Counted from the stretch's first letter, positions 44,893 through 55,836 are shown. The stretch is 64,000 nt of DNA from Ganoderma boninense (GCA_002900995.3 CM035312.1:1364001-1428000), one strand, 5' to 3'. The notes: generated by a model from the letters alone, not told the origin. Program-made: numbers and translations.

Positions 44893-46057
44893 CTACACAA
44901 CGCCACCACGAGAAGCGAATCCAGTAGGTGCGCCCTGATAATCCGACACCGGCCGCTCGAAGAAGTTCGCGCGACCCGGGATGACGGAGCCATCCATGAA
45001 AGGGAACTGGGGGAACCGGTAAGTCGTCACCGAACATCACATTAACGTCACAATACCCACCGGGTTCTCGCTACCGTACAGCACAGGGAAACCCAGGCAT
45101 CGCAGCAGGAAGTCTGCGACGTACTCTATGTACTGTTTCATGAGAACGGCGTTCAGTCCGCGGAGAGGGTTAGGGAGCGCCGCTGTAACCAAGCCGTCAG
45201 CATATTCCACATCCTGCTCAACTGCGGGCACCGACCATCAAAAAACGCCTGCTCGAGGACGACCGCCTCCCGGATCATGCCATGAATGACATCCGGCGAC
45301 GCCTTCTCCGTCAACATACTGTACACTTCGCAAGCAAATTCCACATGCTGCCCTTCGTCGCGCATGATCATCTCATTGGAGTGGCACAGGCCGGGCAGGA
45401 TCCCACGAGACCTGACCCAGAAGATGGCTGCGAATGACGACGAAAAGAAAACACCCTCCACGATGGCAAAAGCCACAAGGCGGACCGGAAAGGAATACGC
45501 GACCCGATCAAACCACTTCATGCACCAGAGAGCCTTGCCTCGAACCACAGAGGAAGTGTTGACGGCGCCGAACAGGCGATGGAGCTGGTCCTCGTCTTGG
45601 ATGAGCTCCTGTATGAGGCGGGCATACGTCTCAGCGTGTATGTTCTCCCTACAAGCAGATCAGCGACCAGGTACGGAGAGGCAAATGCGCGTTTCATACA
45701 TCATAAGCTGGAACCCGTAAAAGCACCGGGCTTCAGGGGCTTCAACGTCGGAGTAAAACTGTTGGACCAAGTTCTCCCCTACAATGCCGTCTGCCGACGC
45801 GAAAAAAGCCAGAATAACGGAGAGGAGGTGCCGTTCATCGCCGGTAAGAACCGTTGTCCAATCCGCCAGATCGTCCGTGAAATCGATCTCCTCAGGCGTC
45901 CAGAACGAGCGTTGAGCAATCTTGTACCTTTCCCACAACTGAACCGGATGAGAAACGGCGCCAGGACAATTAACATATGGCGTACCTTAGGATAACGAAT
46001 AGGAAAAAGAACAAGACGGTCCGTAGCTTCATTGAGGAGGACGTCGGGAGAGGACAT
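44893..46057 (-). CDS. Ribonucleotide reductase small subunit (R2), divergent
   Basis: Exons complement(45986-46057, 45700-45938, 45261-45648, 45061-45216, 44893-45006) give 322 aa, phases closing. R2 holds the di-iron centre and tyrosyl radical that start catalysis in R1. All expected residues are visible: Asp in FWTPEEIDF; Glu, His and radical Tyr in ENIHAETY; Glu in IVEGVFFS; Glu and His in RDEGQHVEFAC. NP joined to FPFMDG, then RANFFERPVSDYQ, match the family's end. It differs from fungal R2 at many near-invariant sites, and the C-terminus is GAPTGFASRGGVV in place of the acidic Phe-containing tail that docks into R1. The exon 3/4 junction (introns ~45217-45260) is the least certain. The linked divergent R1 lies 25 kb away. 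Confidence 0.9.
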
Positions 46058-46599
46058 GTCCTGCAACAGAAAGGTCAGCGACGCTCTTGATAGGCAAGGC
46101 GTTGGAGCATGAGCGTAGCTCGACGGCTCGATTTAAGCGTACCACCCGGCGCCAGGCGAGGTCATGGACCGTCCCCAATATCTTCAAGTCGCCGAGTCCA
46201 AGCTCGCGGCAAGGTACCGAACTGTGATGTTGCAGATACACGAAAGCCATAACGTACACGTTGCTATCAGTCCGTACGAACTGATCGTAAACCCGATGTC
46301 GAGGTGGCTTGGGTAAGGTGGACAGTGCGCGCGACACAGGGAGCCACGCCGACGCCGTAGCTCTAACGAGAGAGGGTACCAAATTAGCTCTTGAACAGCG
46401 AGAACAGCACTGAGAGTACGAACAAGAAGCCAGCCAGGTGCGTGTAGGAACCATTTCACATCCGTGCTCGTAGGTACAAGGCCGGATCGAGGCCTGCGCA
46501 CAGCGGTTGCCAAACGGCGCACAAGGTCTAGCCCCTTAGGAAATGGGATCGCAGTGCACGCGATGTGCAGAAAGACACAAGCTAGCGGAGTGAATGGTG

Positions 46600-48440
46600 A
46601 GAAGCAAAGTGCTTAGTACACTACGTTGTGGCTTACACACCTTGTACGCCTCCCCCGGTCAGGATCGGGGCGCCGCCGCGCCGCCGTGGCATCGATCGCG
46701 AAGACAGGTGGCGCCGGCCAGCACGTTGCCGGCATCATTTGCCACCACCGCCATTCGCTGCATTTCAACCCACCTCGCAGTAAGTAAGTACCTCGGCGAA
46801 GCCACCACAGGCTACTCGCCCCGCGCCCAGGCCTCATCACCCTTGAGGGCAACCCAGATGGGGCCCTGTACATAGGCTGGGACGGCCCTACACCAACTGA
46901 GTCAACGCTAGAGGCACTGCCACCTGGCTGCTGCGACCAGCAAGTCGCGGTTGCCGCGCTCCCTGTAGCACACCCCCGGGTACCCTGTACACGCTCTGAA
47001 TAGATAACAGCCACCGTTGTCATGAACCGACACGAGAGCCGAGCAACCTGACCGTGATACGCTTGGCCTGCTGACCTGTAATGTGAAAAAAATGATACAA
47101 CACCACCGACATCTATGATTTCAAAGCCTGCGAAGCGTAACTAAGTAAGGCGATATTTAGTCAGGCTCGTAGTCCTACACTCCGTGTACTTTCACCGCCT
47201 AAGCGGTCGTGGCGAGGCGGGTGACATGTAACAAATCGAACTGTAGGGCCCATCCTTCCGCAGTGTCGTGCACGCGCCGCACAGAAAGTTCCGCGAGAAG
47301 GTAATCGCCTACGAAAACATCGGCCCACGCAATCTGGGCGCTGGAAGGGCCGAAAGCAAGGTCGTTTATGTTCCTCTACAACCAACGTCAGGCACGTATG
47401 TAGCTGGGAAGGGAATGTACCTACGTCGTCTTGAGAAGAGACAGTTGTCTCTATCATCGCAACGCGAGGGAAGACGTCTGTGTGATACTGTCAGAGAGAC
47501 GCTGGACACCACCGATGTAGCTTACCCACTTAACACAGGTCTCGCAAACCCCGCAATAAAATCAAGGGCCAGAATGTCATGAAGCCCCAACGGCGCGAGT
47601 TCCAATGTCAGGCAGTGACGACCTGCGACATCTTCCCGGATACTGATATATGTGACCACCGATGGCATGTAGAATACCAACGCTCGGGACCCGTGGTACA
47701 AGGTGTCGCGGTCTCTGCTCCGATAACCCCATGTTAGAGGTGGGCACAAACCCGACAACGGGAATACACGCGTGCCGACCAAGTCAGCATGCGTGTAAAC
47801 TCGAAAGGCGCTGCAATCCAGTAGATCAATCGTGTGGGCATACGAATACACGAAATAAACCACTCACTCGATGTCGTTATCGCAAAGCCATTCAGCGTAG
47901 CGCCGTTGACGGAGGATTAAGGAGCTTTCCTCGTTGGGAAGCAGCGAACGGGGGTTGTCAGTCCTTGCATGGACCATATGGATCATCTGACGCAGGACGC
48001 CAACGAGACGTTGTGTGGTAGCCATGTCGCTGGAGAGGGTTGTGCAAACCGTGCAGATCTCAGTGCCAATTTGTACTTGGGAGAGTACCTGCGGAGATCC
48101 ACGCTTCGAGATCGCTGCAAAAGCCCCCAACGACGCAGGTTGATACCAAACGTGTAAGGCTCTGGAGGAGTGCACTGGGAGGTCGCCCACGGATACACCG
48201 ACAGAAATCGGAGGTACAGGCTTCGTCGTTCACGAGGTCCGAGAGCCGTAACCAAGAGGCGTTTCCATGCCGCAAGCCAGAAACCAAAAATCCAGCGAGC
48301 GCGGTGCCCGAACCATGGTCGTAGCACCGTGGGCCTTCGTAAGAAATTGATACCAAGCCATCCTTCGCCGCGGGTTACATCTGCCCGTGAACAACGTGCA
48401 ACGAAGTCTTTAGCTGAGATCCACCAATTAAAGAGCATGC
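46600..48440 (-). CDS. Unrecognised multi-exon gene, minus strand
   Basis: Several minus-strand exons read well but the chain is not resolved. A first block lies near 48110-48350 (GSGTALAGFLVSGLRHGN, DEACTSDFCRCIRGRPP). A second at about 47870-48100 (QIGTEICTVCTTLSSDMATT, LLPNEESSLILRQRRYAEWL) ends at a GTGAGT donor. A third lies at about 47580-47800 (YHGSRALVFYMPSVVTYIS, LELAPLGLHDILALDFIAGF), and perhaps a fourth at 46670-46870 (VQGPIWVALKGDEAWARGE). The alternating hydrophobic/charged pattern is protein-like, but no family is recognised. It reads in the same direction as R2 and the genes down to 41 kb. Confidence 0.35.
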
Positions 48441-48540
48441 AGATAGGGAGCGCATGGAATGGTGAGATACACGAGACGTACGGTGATGGGCTTGTAGCCT
48501 GTTTACCACTCGGATAGGCCGTATTCCTGTTCCATATAAC

Positions 48541-49188
48541 GCCCTACTCTTTTCGCCTTCGCCGACTCCGTCTGTCTTCGTTCGTTCGCCCGGTCGCTCG
48601 CCTTGTCGCCCACTCCGTCGCTCGCCCGCGGGCCGATACTACACCTCACCAAGCTCGGTGTTCGATCCGGTGTTTCGCCTCCGTGTATCGGTCCCGTGTG
48701 GTCCACGGGTCGCTCGTTAGGACCCCCTTTCTGCGTCGGACCGACCGTGGTATACGCGTGGTACACCTTTGAACGCTCGCTCGTATTTCGCCATTGGTAG
48801 GGCCTTTCATAGACCGGCCGGGACCCTTCGATCGTCCGCGAGTTTTCATCGGTCGCCCCGCGACGGTCGCTCCAAAGTGACAAGTCGTCGACATATTCGC
48901 TCCACTTCCTCCTTCGTCTTCGCTATCCCTTTCTATGATTGGTTGCTGTAGCCGGCCCTTCGTTTCCTGTTGTTTTCCCGTCGGTTTCTAGGGTTTCCTT
49001 CCTGTACCGATATATAGATGATGTTCTTAGTCTTGGCAATACAGATTTCGGCACCCCGTTGACTTCTCACTTTTCGCTCGCCTCGCTCGCTCATCGCATC
49101 GCTCGTCGCCCATCGTATCCGGCTCGCCGAGAGTCATTATCGTATTCGTTCGCACATCGTCGCTCGTCCATCGTCGCAGGGCCCGAGA
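48541..49188. repeat. TCG-rich low-complexity stretch
   Basis: Dense repeats of TCG, CGCTCG and CATCG words on the plus strand, strongly pyrimidine-skewed and unlike the sequence around it. It runs straight into the second N gap, so the repeat probably broke the assembly. No coding sequence is claimed, although frames stay open because the repeat lacks stops. Confidence 0.65.
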
Positions 49189-49288
49189 NNNNNNNNNNNN
49201 NNNNNNNNNNNNNNNNNNNNNNNNNNNNNNNNNNNNNNNNNNNNNNNNNNNNNNNNNNNNNNNNNNNNNNNNNNNNNNNNNNNNNNNN
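49189..49288. other. Assembly gap (100 N)
   Basis: Exactly 100 N, placeholder length. It hides the 5' part of the family paralog that follows. Confidence 0.99.
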
Positions 49289-49835
49289 GCCACGCCATTC
49301 TCAGCAGTACCATGTTCCATGCGCTCAGGCGCCTCATTGCCCAGACGTTGGTGATACGCCTAACGAACGGGAAGACGATCTACGTCCACCAGTCATACAC
49401 ATGTTCAGCCGCTGCCCGATAGCGCGGTCCGTGTGTACCGCCCTCTCCAACTTCGTCACGGAATTCAGCTTCGGTTGTAGTCATCCCGAGCTCACCTTGG
49501 CACGCCGCGCCCTCCTCGCTGACCAGGAGTTGGAACACCTCACCCATTCCGATTCCCAGTGCTTGGACCGGCTCCTTGCCCACGATTTCTCCCTCGGCGT
49601 ATCCCCTACCATGTGGCCAGAGTATAGACAGACCATGGACGGCGACACGCTACTCAGCGCGGAGGAGTGTTGGCGTCACCGCTTCATCTGCCCGAAGCAA
49701 GGTCGATACTTTGGCGACCGAGGATCCCTAGTAGGGTTCATCAACCCCCTTGGGAGAGACGAGGCGCGGTGCATGGATCAAAATGTCGCGCCTTTTGGCC
49801 CCGATGGTAGTGTGGCGGTTGATGTCCACGTTTGA
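49289..49835 (+). pseudogene. F-box/nucleotidyltransferase-like family (paralog 3), 5'-truncated and frameshifted
   Basis: After the gap one frame reads HAILSSTMFHALRRLIAQTL then VIRLTNGKTIYVHQSYTCSA and hits a stop. The family sequence continues in another frame with ARSVCTALSNFVTEFSFGCS and, later, FICPKQGRYFGDRGSLVGF and VAPFG. These blocks align with paralog 2 at 37.9-39.3 kb. The switch of frame near 49400-49425 has no fitting intron, so I read it as a frameshift in a decaying copy. The stop is at 49833-49835. The N-terminal part lies in the gap. Confidence 0.6.
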
Positions 49836-50597
49836 TTGTGATGATGGATGCGAATACCTCGACGACGTGCTGGAGCAGGGTGTCGTATCCGTCCCCGTCC
49901 TTTTCAAGCGAGACCCGTTTGGAGAACTTCGAGATTGCGTCTCGGATCGAAGCTTGCGAACATCGCCCTACTACCACAGATTTGGGAAGCCACGTTCGCT
50001 GTCGTTCTGATTATATAGTGCTGTAGTTGACGAGTGCGCCCTCCACCCTTCTAACGTCCTGTGGGAATATAATATATGCCGTGGTCCTTGCATGGGGCCA
50101 CGTCTTTGAGCTACACAGTCAAATGGGCCGTTAGGGGATACCGCAACAGCTGGAAGGCAAGAATTAGGTACGCCTACAGATGTCAGTGGGGCGTTGAGCG
50201 GGTGAACCTCGCGCAAAGGTTTCGAAGCATCCAAAGACCCTTCGTGACCGTCATGAAACACCAGGTCCGAAGTCCCGTAAAGAATGACCCGCCGAAGTTC
50301 ATCTCCCAACACCACATTGCACGTTATGCCGCCCTCTGTCAATGGTCCATGAGCCAGAAATGCACGAACAAACGAATACAACGCGTGTCGACTCGCGACC
50401 TCCCCGCCCGACACACCTTCAGAGGTGACAGGGGTCTCGATCAAGATTTGCCTTATATGGGATACGCCACGTGTTGATGGCACCGCTAACATGGACTGTC
50501 ATTACTGAAATACAGACCTTACCACTAAAGTGTCCAGGAACAGCGCTGTTACTCCCAGTGCCTACATACATGCCCTGGCATTTCGGTGCGTAAAGAC
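49836..50597. other. Right edge of the divergent region
   Basis: Open frames on both strands but none recognised. Typical fungal genes resume immediately after it. No terminal repeat was found by eye. Confidence 0.4.
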
Positions 50598-51569
50598 TCA
50601 AGAACTCCACAACATCGCCAATGCGATGACCGCCATCATGCACAGGATATCTGCTCTGCTGCCTCTCGCGCCGTTCCCCGCTCCACTGGTTGGAGACGGA
50701 ATGCTAGACCCGGTGAGTACAGTGGCGCTGGCACTGGTACGGGCGGACGCGGATGATGGTGGAGGAGATGAGGGCGATGCCGAGGTTGAGGATGAACCGG
50801 CCGAAGTCGGAGCTGAAGTCGAACTTGCAGGCGCGGTGAGAGACGCAGAAACCCCAGGGAAAGTACTGCTGGCAGAGGAAGACGAGGATCCTGATCCACT
50901 TTGGGGTGCGCTGCTCGTCGAGTTTGCGAGGGTGGTGGGCACGGCAGGCGTTACCGTGATTGTCGTGCCGAAAGTGCCTGTACCACGAGGATCGGCGGGG
51001 TTGTCGAGGGTGAAGAATTGGCTCCAGTTATCGCTCGAGCCGAACACTAGAGTCCACGATGCGCGCCCATCAGCGAAATCCGAAGGATTGTAAGCCAGCG
51101 GGAGATGAGGCCTAGCAACGTACAGACGAGGAAGTAATTTTTCGCCGTCGGAAGAGCCGGCACGATTACGTCTACCTGTGCGTCTGCGAGGGTGAAGTTC
51201 CGTGCAAGTGGTGCGTTAACTATCCAGAGGCGTCAGTCAGAGAGCACTTGGGACTGAGGCGCATCGGACAGTGCACTCACACCAAATTTGCTGCGCGGTC
51301 TCCGTGAGATGGCCAATGTAGATAGTTCCAGGAAGAGGTTTCAGGCTGGGGTCGTACACATTGAAACCGTTCGTACTCCTACGGACAGAATGAACAATCC
51401 CGCTTCGTTTAACAAACCGACCGAACTGGACGTACCACTTAACCGTTTGCCTCTCACCTGCGGTCCACACGTCTCCGCTCTTGGGGACTACAATGGGTGG
51501 TAGTGCATTTTGCGCGAAGGCACACGCGCATAGTGCGGAGAAAATGGCATAGAAAAGGATGCGTATTAT
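50598..51569 (-). CDS. Kre9/Knh1-family GPI-type surface protein, no ATG found
   Basis: Exons complement(51436-51569, 51281-51378, 51124-51219, 50598-51046) would give about 258 aa. The Kre9/Knh1-like domain starts PPIVVPKSGDVWTAGERQTV (family: 'I..P..G..W..G...TV.W') and continues with NFTLADAQVDVIVPALPTAK. A Ser/Thr/Pro-rich stretch of about 110 residues follows, then a hydrophobic C-terminal helix (ILCMMAVIALAMLWSS) typical of GPI attachment. Such proteins are glycosylated and cell-surface located. A good signal peptide (RILFYAIFSALCACAFAQ) is present, but the codon expected to be ATG is ATA (51567-51569), with an in-frame TAA seven codons upstream and no in-frame ATG before the domain. 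This suggests a lost start, a hidden 5' exon, or a base error. Confidence 0.72.
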
Positions 51570-52485
51570 GGCCTCGGTCTCTTACTTGACCGGCGAATAT
51601 CCGCGAGGGAGCTTTGGATGAGCTTGGAGGGGGAAGGTCGTGGGCACACCGTCATTCCTTAACTGGTGTTCCCTGCGGTCGCTTTATAGTCGCACCATAG
51701 CTCATCTAGGTGTGTCCGGGATGGACAGGACCCGAACAAATACGTCTAGCAGAGCGTTTTGCAAATGTCGGGTACACGATGATGTGATGAGAAGTTGAAT
51801 TGGGTCATTAGCCCTGCGTTGGAAATTCACTGGAACTGAAGCCTGTTGGACTCCTGGAAGAGCCATTAACAAGAGTGCAATATCTGCGTACTTGTAAGCT
51901 AAAAGCCTTCGATGACCGGGAAACTGAAGGTCTTCAGACTGTTCTGGAACCGAATGTACGAGTCTTGAGGACGAACAGACTGCAGGATGCCACGCGCGGC
52001 GGAGTGGTCATCACGTAAGATACGGGATTTCGTGATCTTGTCATCGCCACCGGTGTTCGTGTCAGTGTCAGTGTCAGACTCAGAAGGAGGGCAGAGAAGA
52101 GGTCGATTGTTGAAGAGGCCATGACGCACCCGATGGAAGAGAGCAAGAAAGCATGGGCCGCCGGCGCTCGCAGCGTCGACACGGCCAGCCACCGACTCAC
52201 GCCTCACGCTTGTTCCCAACCTTCATGACCACTCCTGCTCGGCGACTTGTATCATAGCCAGCATGACGAAGATCAGCTTGACATACAATGCCGCTGGCGA
52301 CCACACAATTTGTTATTTAATCAGGAACCTCCGTCGCGCGCGGCTTGGAATTTCAAGTTGTGCGAGTACGTAACGCGACCTCAGGCTGCCCGCAACAGAA
52401 GTGCGACCGCCAGGAGGTTGGACTCCAACACTTTGCTTCCTGTTCTTCTCGGTCAACCTTACTTCCATCACTATCGACTGACGGC
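51570..52485. other. Intergenic between divergent surface-protein genes
   Basis: Probably the two promoters of the divergent Kre9/Knh1-family genes. It has a short GTGTCA tandem at about 52060-52078. No gene recognised. Confidence 0.5.
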
Positions 52486-53406
52486 ATGTTGAAGGCACTT
52501 TGGGCCACAGCGCTCGTCGCACTGACGACTATCTTCCACCCCGCACTCGCTCAATTGTCATACCCATCGTTTGCGCCAGTGCCGCCCATCCTGGTTCCAG
52601 CCACTGGGGATAAGTGGAATGTTGGCGACCTGCGGACTGTCCAATGGTACGCCATTGGTATTCGTTTCATGATTACCCAGAGCAAGTGAATTAATTGGTC
52701 GAATCCCATTAACATTTAAAACCTGTACAGGGGAACCACGAATGTCTCCCTCACAAATTCCAGCGGAGCGCCGCTCAAAGGAATACTCCTCCTTTCTTAC
52801 GATGCGGGGAATGTGTTGTACCCGATCGTTCTGGGACGTAAGTTGATATCACCTTGAGTCCCTCGGAACAGTTTGCTAACGGGCGGCCTTTGAAGATCAA
52901 CCGTTGGCACAGAACTTCACCATTTCCCAGAAGATGGTCAACATCTACGTACCTGAAGTCCCAACGAGAAGTGATTACCGCATTACCCGTTCGTTTCCCC
53001 CCCCTTTTTTATGACCTTCGAAACGCACTCATGTGTGTAAATGTATCATGCGTGGAAAGTGAATGCCGCCGATGATGGTCTGTCCAGGAGCGGTACAATC
53101 ACCATTTTTAACCCGAGCGATCCACAAGGCACCGGAGCGGCTCCAAGCTCTCTTGTGGTCAGTTCAGCCCCACCCATATCCGTCACTGTAGTCCTTTCGA
53201 CTTCTGCGACGGACCGCGGATCAGCCACTAGCGTAAGCACCATTGCTTCGCCATCGACTTCGTCACACGAACCAGCACCAGCCTCCGCTTCAGTTACTCA
53301 GACGGATACCCCTACAAATAGAGCATATCCTTTGTTCGGCAAGGATATGAGGAGTGTTTTGCTGGTGCCGCTATTTGCTATGGTGCTACTTTGGGCTCTG
53401 GTCTAA
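52486..53406 (+). CDS. Kre9/Knh1-family GPI-anchored surface protein
   Basis: Exons 52486-52646, 52731-52837, 52896-52988 and 53060-53406 give 235 aa. A signal peptide (MLKALWATALVALTTIFHPALA) is followed by the domain start PPILVPATGDKWNVGDLRTV, the middle strand LLLSYDAGNVLYPIVLG, NFTISQKMVNIYVPEVPTRS and the domain end SRSGTITIFNPSDPQGTG. A Ser/Thr-rich segment then leads to a hydrophobic C-terminus (MRSVLLVPLFAMVLLWALV), a GPI signal. The first three introns fall at the same places in the domain as in the neighbour at 50.6-51.6 kb. The cell-wall role is inferred from the family. Intact. Confidence 0.85.
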
Positions 53407-53579
53407 CGACTGGGATGGGAACGCTATTTTGGCATATGGTTTTTTCTGTGTGTGGTTTTGATAGTCTAATGATCATGATCACATATCGTTAGCCGTAACC
53501 GTTCACAGTTCAACACCCGTTGGTATTGTTGGAATCTGGGATTGCAGTCTTGTCGGTACAAGTCCCGTTATGGATATGC

Positions 53580-53808
53580 TTAGTCAGCACGTAGTATACC
53601 TGCTCGTCTCGCTTGTATCTTGTCCCTCATGCGTTTGCAGAGCTCAGCCAAACGCAATTCATCTTGTTCTAGTTCTACCGCTCCCTCGCGAACTTCAACA
53701 GGTATTTGTGCTTTGGGTTGCCCTCTGATGCATCTCGTCAAAGGCGCCACAGACCCTTTACAGAGACCAATGACGTTCAAGTTGACCAAACCCAATCGCG
53801 TTGAACAT
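53580..53808 (-). CDS. Possible small two-exon protein (62 aa)
   Basis: A start at 53808 (MFNAIGFGQLERHWSL) joined across a 37-base GT..AG intron to PVEVREGAVELEQDELRLAE and CKRMRDKIQARRAGILRAD gives a small charged helical protein. The phase fits and the Glu/Arg-rich helix looks protein-like, but the intron is short and no family is recognised. Confidence 0.3.
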
Positions 53809-54129
53809 TCTAGCAGTCAGGAGGCACTTCGTCGTGCGTCACGATTTTGCAGAATTGCTGACGTTCATCGGCTCCTTCTGCGTTGCATGCCCTGCGCGGT
53901 AACATGTTGTACATACCAGTCCGAGGCGTTTGGCAGGATCACTTCTTCTGGTGTCTCCCATGCGCGTATTTATACCCAGCCTCAAGCAGACATCCTGGCT
54001 GGTTCTTGCACACTCCCTCATCTCATCCTCGACGACCCCCCGCGACCTCAGATTGACTTTCTCCTCTACTTTGGAAGACTCAATACGCTCGTCCGTCCGC
54101 CAGGCGGTATGTTCATGCTTCCTCCAACC

Positions 54130-55483
54130 ATGAAAGCCATTGTGATACTGGAGGTATGTGCTTGTAACATTCTTTTCCTCGCCCTCCATTAACACAAGAC
54201 TTTCAATCCGAAGGGCAGGACAGTAGGGTATCTGGACAGACCCATCCCCATCATAGACGATGATGAAGTGCTCGTGAAGACACACGCCGTGGCGCTGAAC
54301 AACTCTGATTGGAAAGGCAAGTCGTCGAATCTGGGAACCTGCGCTCTTCAATTGACGGCCTAATCTGATACGTCTGTGCTTTCGCGCTGTCAGTTATTGC
54401 TAGCCTCGGTGAGGTGGATAGCATCGTGGGATGGGACGTGTCTGGCGAGATCGTTCAAGTGGGCAAGAACGCTACCGCGCGCAAGGTCGGCGAGCGCGTA
54501 GCGACATTCGTTCACGGGGGGTATTGGCGCGATCGCGGTGCCTTCTCGGAATACGTGAAGGTCCAGGCGGAGTTGCTCTGGGTGCTCCCGGATACGACGT
54601 CGTTCGAGCAGGCGGCGGCCCTCAGCTGCGGGTGGGTCACGAAACAACGGCGCCAAGTGTTAGAGATGTACTGATGTTCGGTCAAAGGACCGGGGCCGCC
54701 GTGCAGAGCCTTTTCAGTCCGACGAGACTGGGTCTAGTTGAACCAGAAACGGAAGGGAATCCGATCCCCAGAGATGAATGGGTGCTCGTGTATGCGGGCA
54801 GCAGTCAGTGATATGTTTTCCTTCCATGTCGGATGCATCTGACGCATGTATAAAGCTTCTTGCGGGATGTACGCCATCCAGCTCCTGCACGCTGCTGGCT
54901 ATAAAGTGGTCACGACAGCGTCTCCGCGCAACTTCCACCTCCTCAGGTCGCTCGGCGCAACGGCTGTCTTCGACTATCGCGACCCTGAAGCGGCCACAGA
55001 AATCAAGGCGGTTACTGGCGATTCGATCACAAAAGTCCTCGACTGCATCAGCACCACTGAATCACAACGGTTCTGGCGAAACGCAATCTCTCCAGAAGGG
55101 GGAAAGGCCATCGTGCTGCTACCTCTCGAAGACGTCGATGTCATCGCATCGCAGAAAGATATAGTGCAGCAATGTGAGTCGCTTCGACTGTTTCATACAG
55201 CATAAAGCATGGAGTTGAGTGTTTGGAACTTGCCACAGTCACGTTGGTGGTCACTGCCCTTGGGAAAGATGTCGTTACCATCGGGCGGTCATTCCCAGCC
55301 TCTTCAGAAGATCAAGCGCAAATTGCGGCCTTCTTCAGGAAGATGCCGTTCCTCGTCGAGCAAGGAAAGTTAGTTCAAAACCCTATGAAACTATGGCCCG
55401 GTGGTCTTGCCGCCATTCCGGAGGGACTTCAGTACATAGAAGAAGGTAAACAAAGCGCGGAGAAGATTGTGTTCTCATTGTAA
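54130..55483 (+). CDS. Zinc-type alcohol dehydrogenase-like (MDR enoyl reductase-like) oxidoreductase
   Basis: Exons 54130-54153, 54199-54316, 54394-54631, 54688-54803, 54856-55173 and 55215-55483 give 360 aa. This belongs to the medium-chain dehydrogenase/reductase superfamily, an NAD(P)H-dependent cytosolic enzyme; substrate unknown. Visible parts: the GroES-like domain (DEVLVKTHAVALNNSDWK; GWDVSGEIVQVGKNATARKV), then the Rossmann region entered at EWVLVYAGSS and SCGMYAIQLLHAAGYKVVTTAS, and LGATAVFDYRD. The zinc-ligand cysteines of true alcohol dehydrogenases are absent, as in quinone/enoyl reductase-type members. Intron 2 (54317-54393) uses a GC donor. Fungal relatives often sit in secondary metabolism; no such cluster is seen here. 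Confidence 0.9.
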
Positions 55484-55836
55484 GATCAGTAGTAGAGTTA
55501 CAGGATATGGTGGTGTGTCCATGTACATCTGATTGTCGTAGAAGTAAAGGGAATAGAAAAGAACGGCTGTATGTCAAGGATCAAAAGCTCAAGCTGTCAA
55601 ATTAGACTGTAGGACCAGGAACCCCATGAAGCAAAAGGAAACGAGCGGCGTGGGTTGGCATTATACGTACTCGAAAAGGGAGGATTACGCAAAATTTCGT
55701 TAGTGTATCTACCTTTCAACACCGAGTCCATTGTCTAGGGTATCGAGAGTCAGTGATATGCTACATGAGTAGTACAATGTGAATGCAAAGAGGGTCGTGG
55801 TCGTAAAGGAAGGAACCAGATCTTTAAGCATATGCG

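Noticed and set aside
46029..46522. Upstream minus-strand frame as extra N-terminal exon of R2
   Set aside because: The R2 start at 46057 gives a normal N-terminus, and the upstream frame shows no R2 similarity and no fitting splice site.
48939..49188. Open frame running into the second gap as the N-terminus of the paralog 3 protein
   Set aside because: It is open only because the TCG-rich repeat lacks stops. It has no similarity to the start of paralogs 1 or 2.
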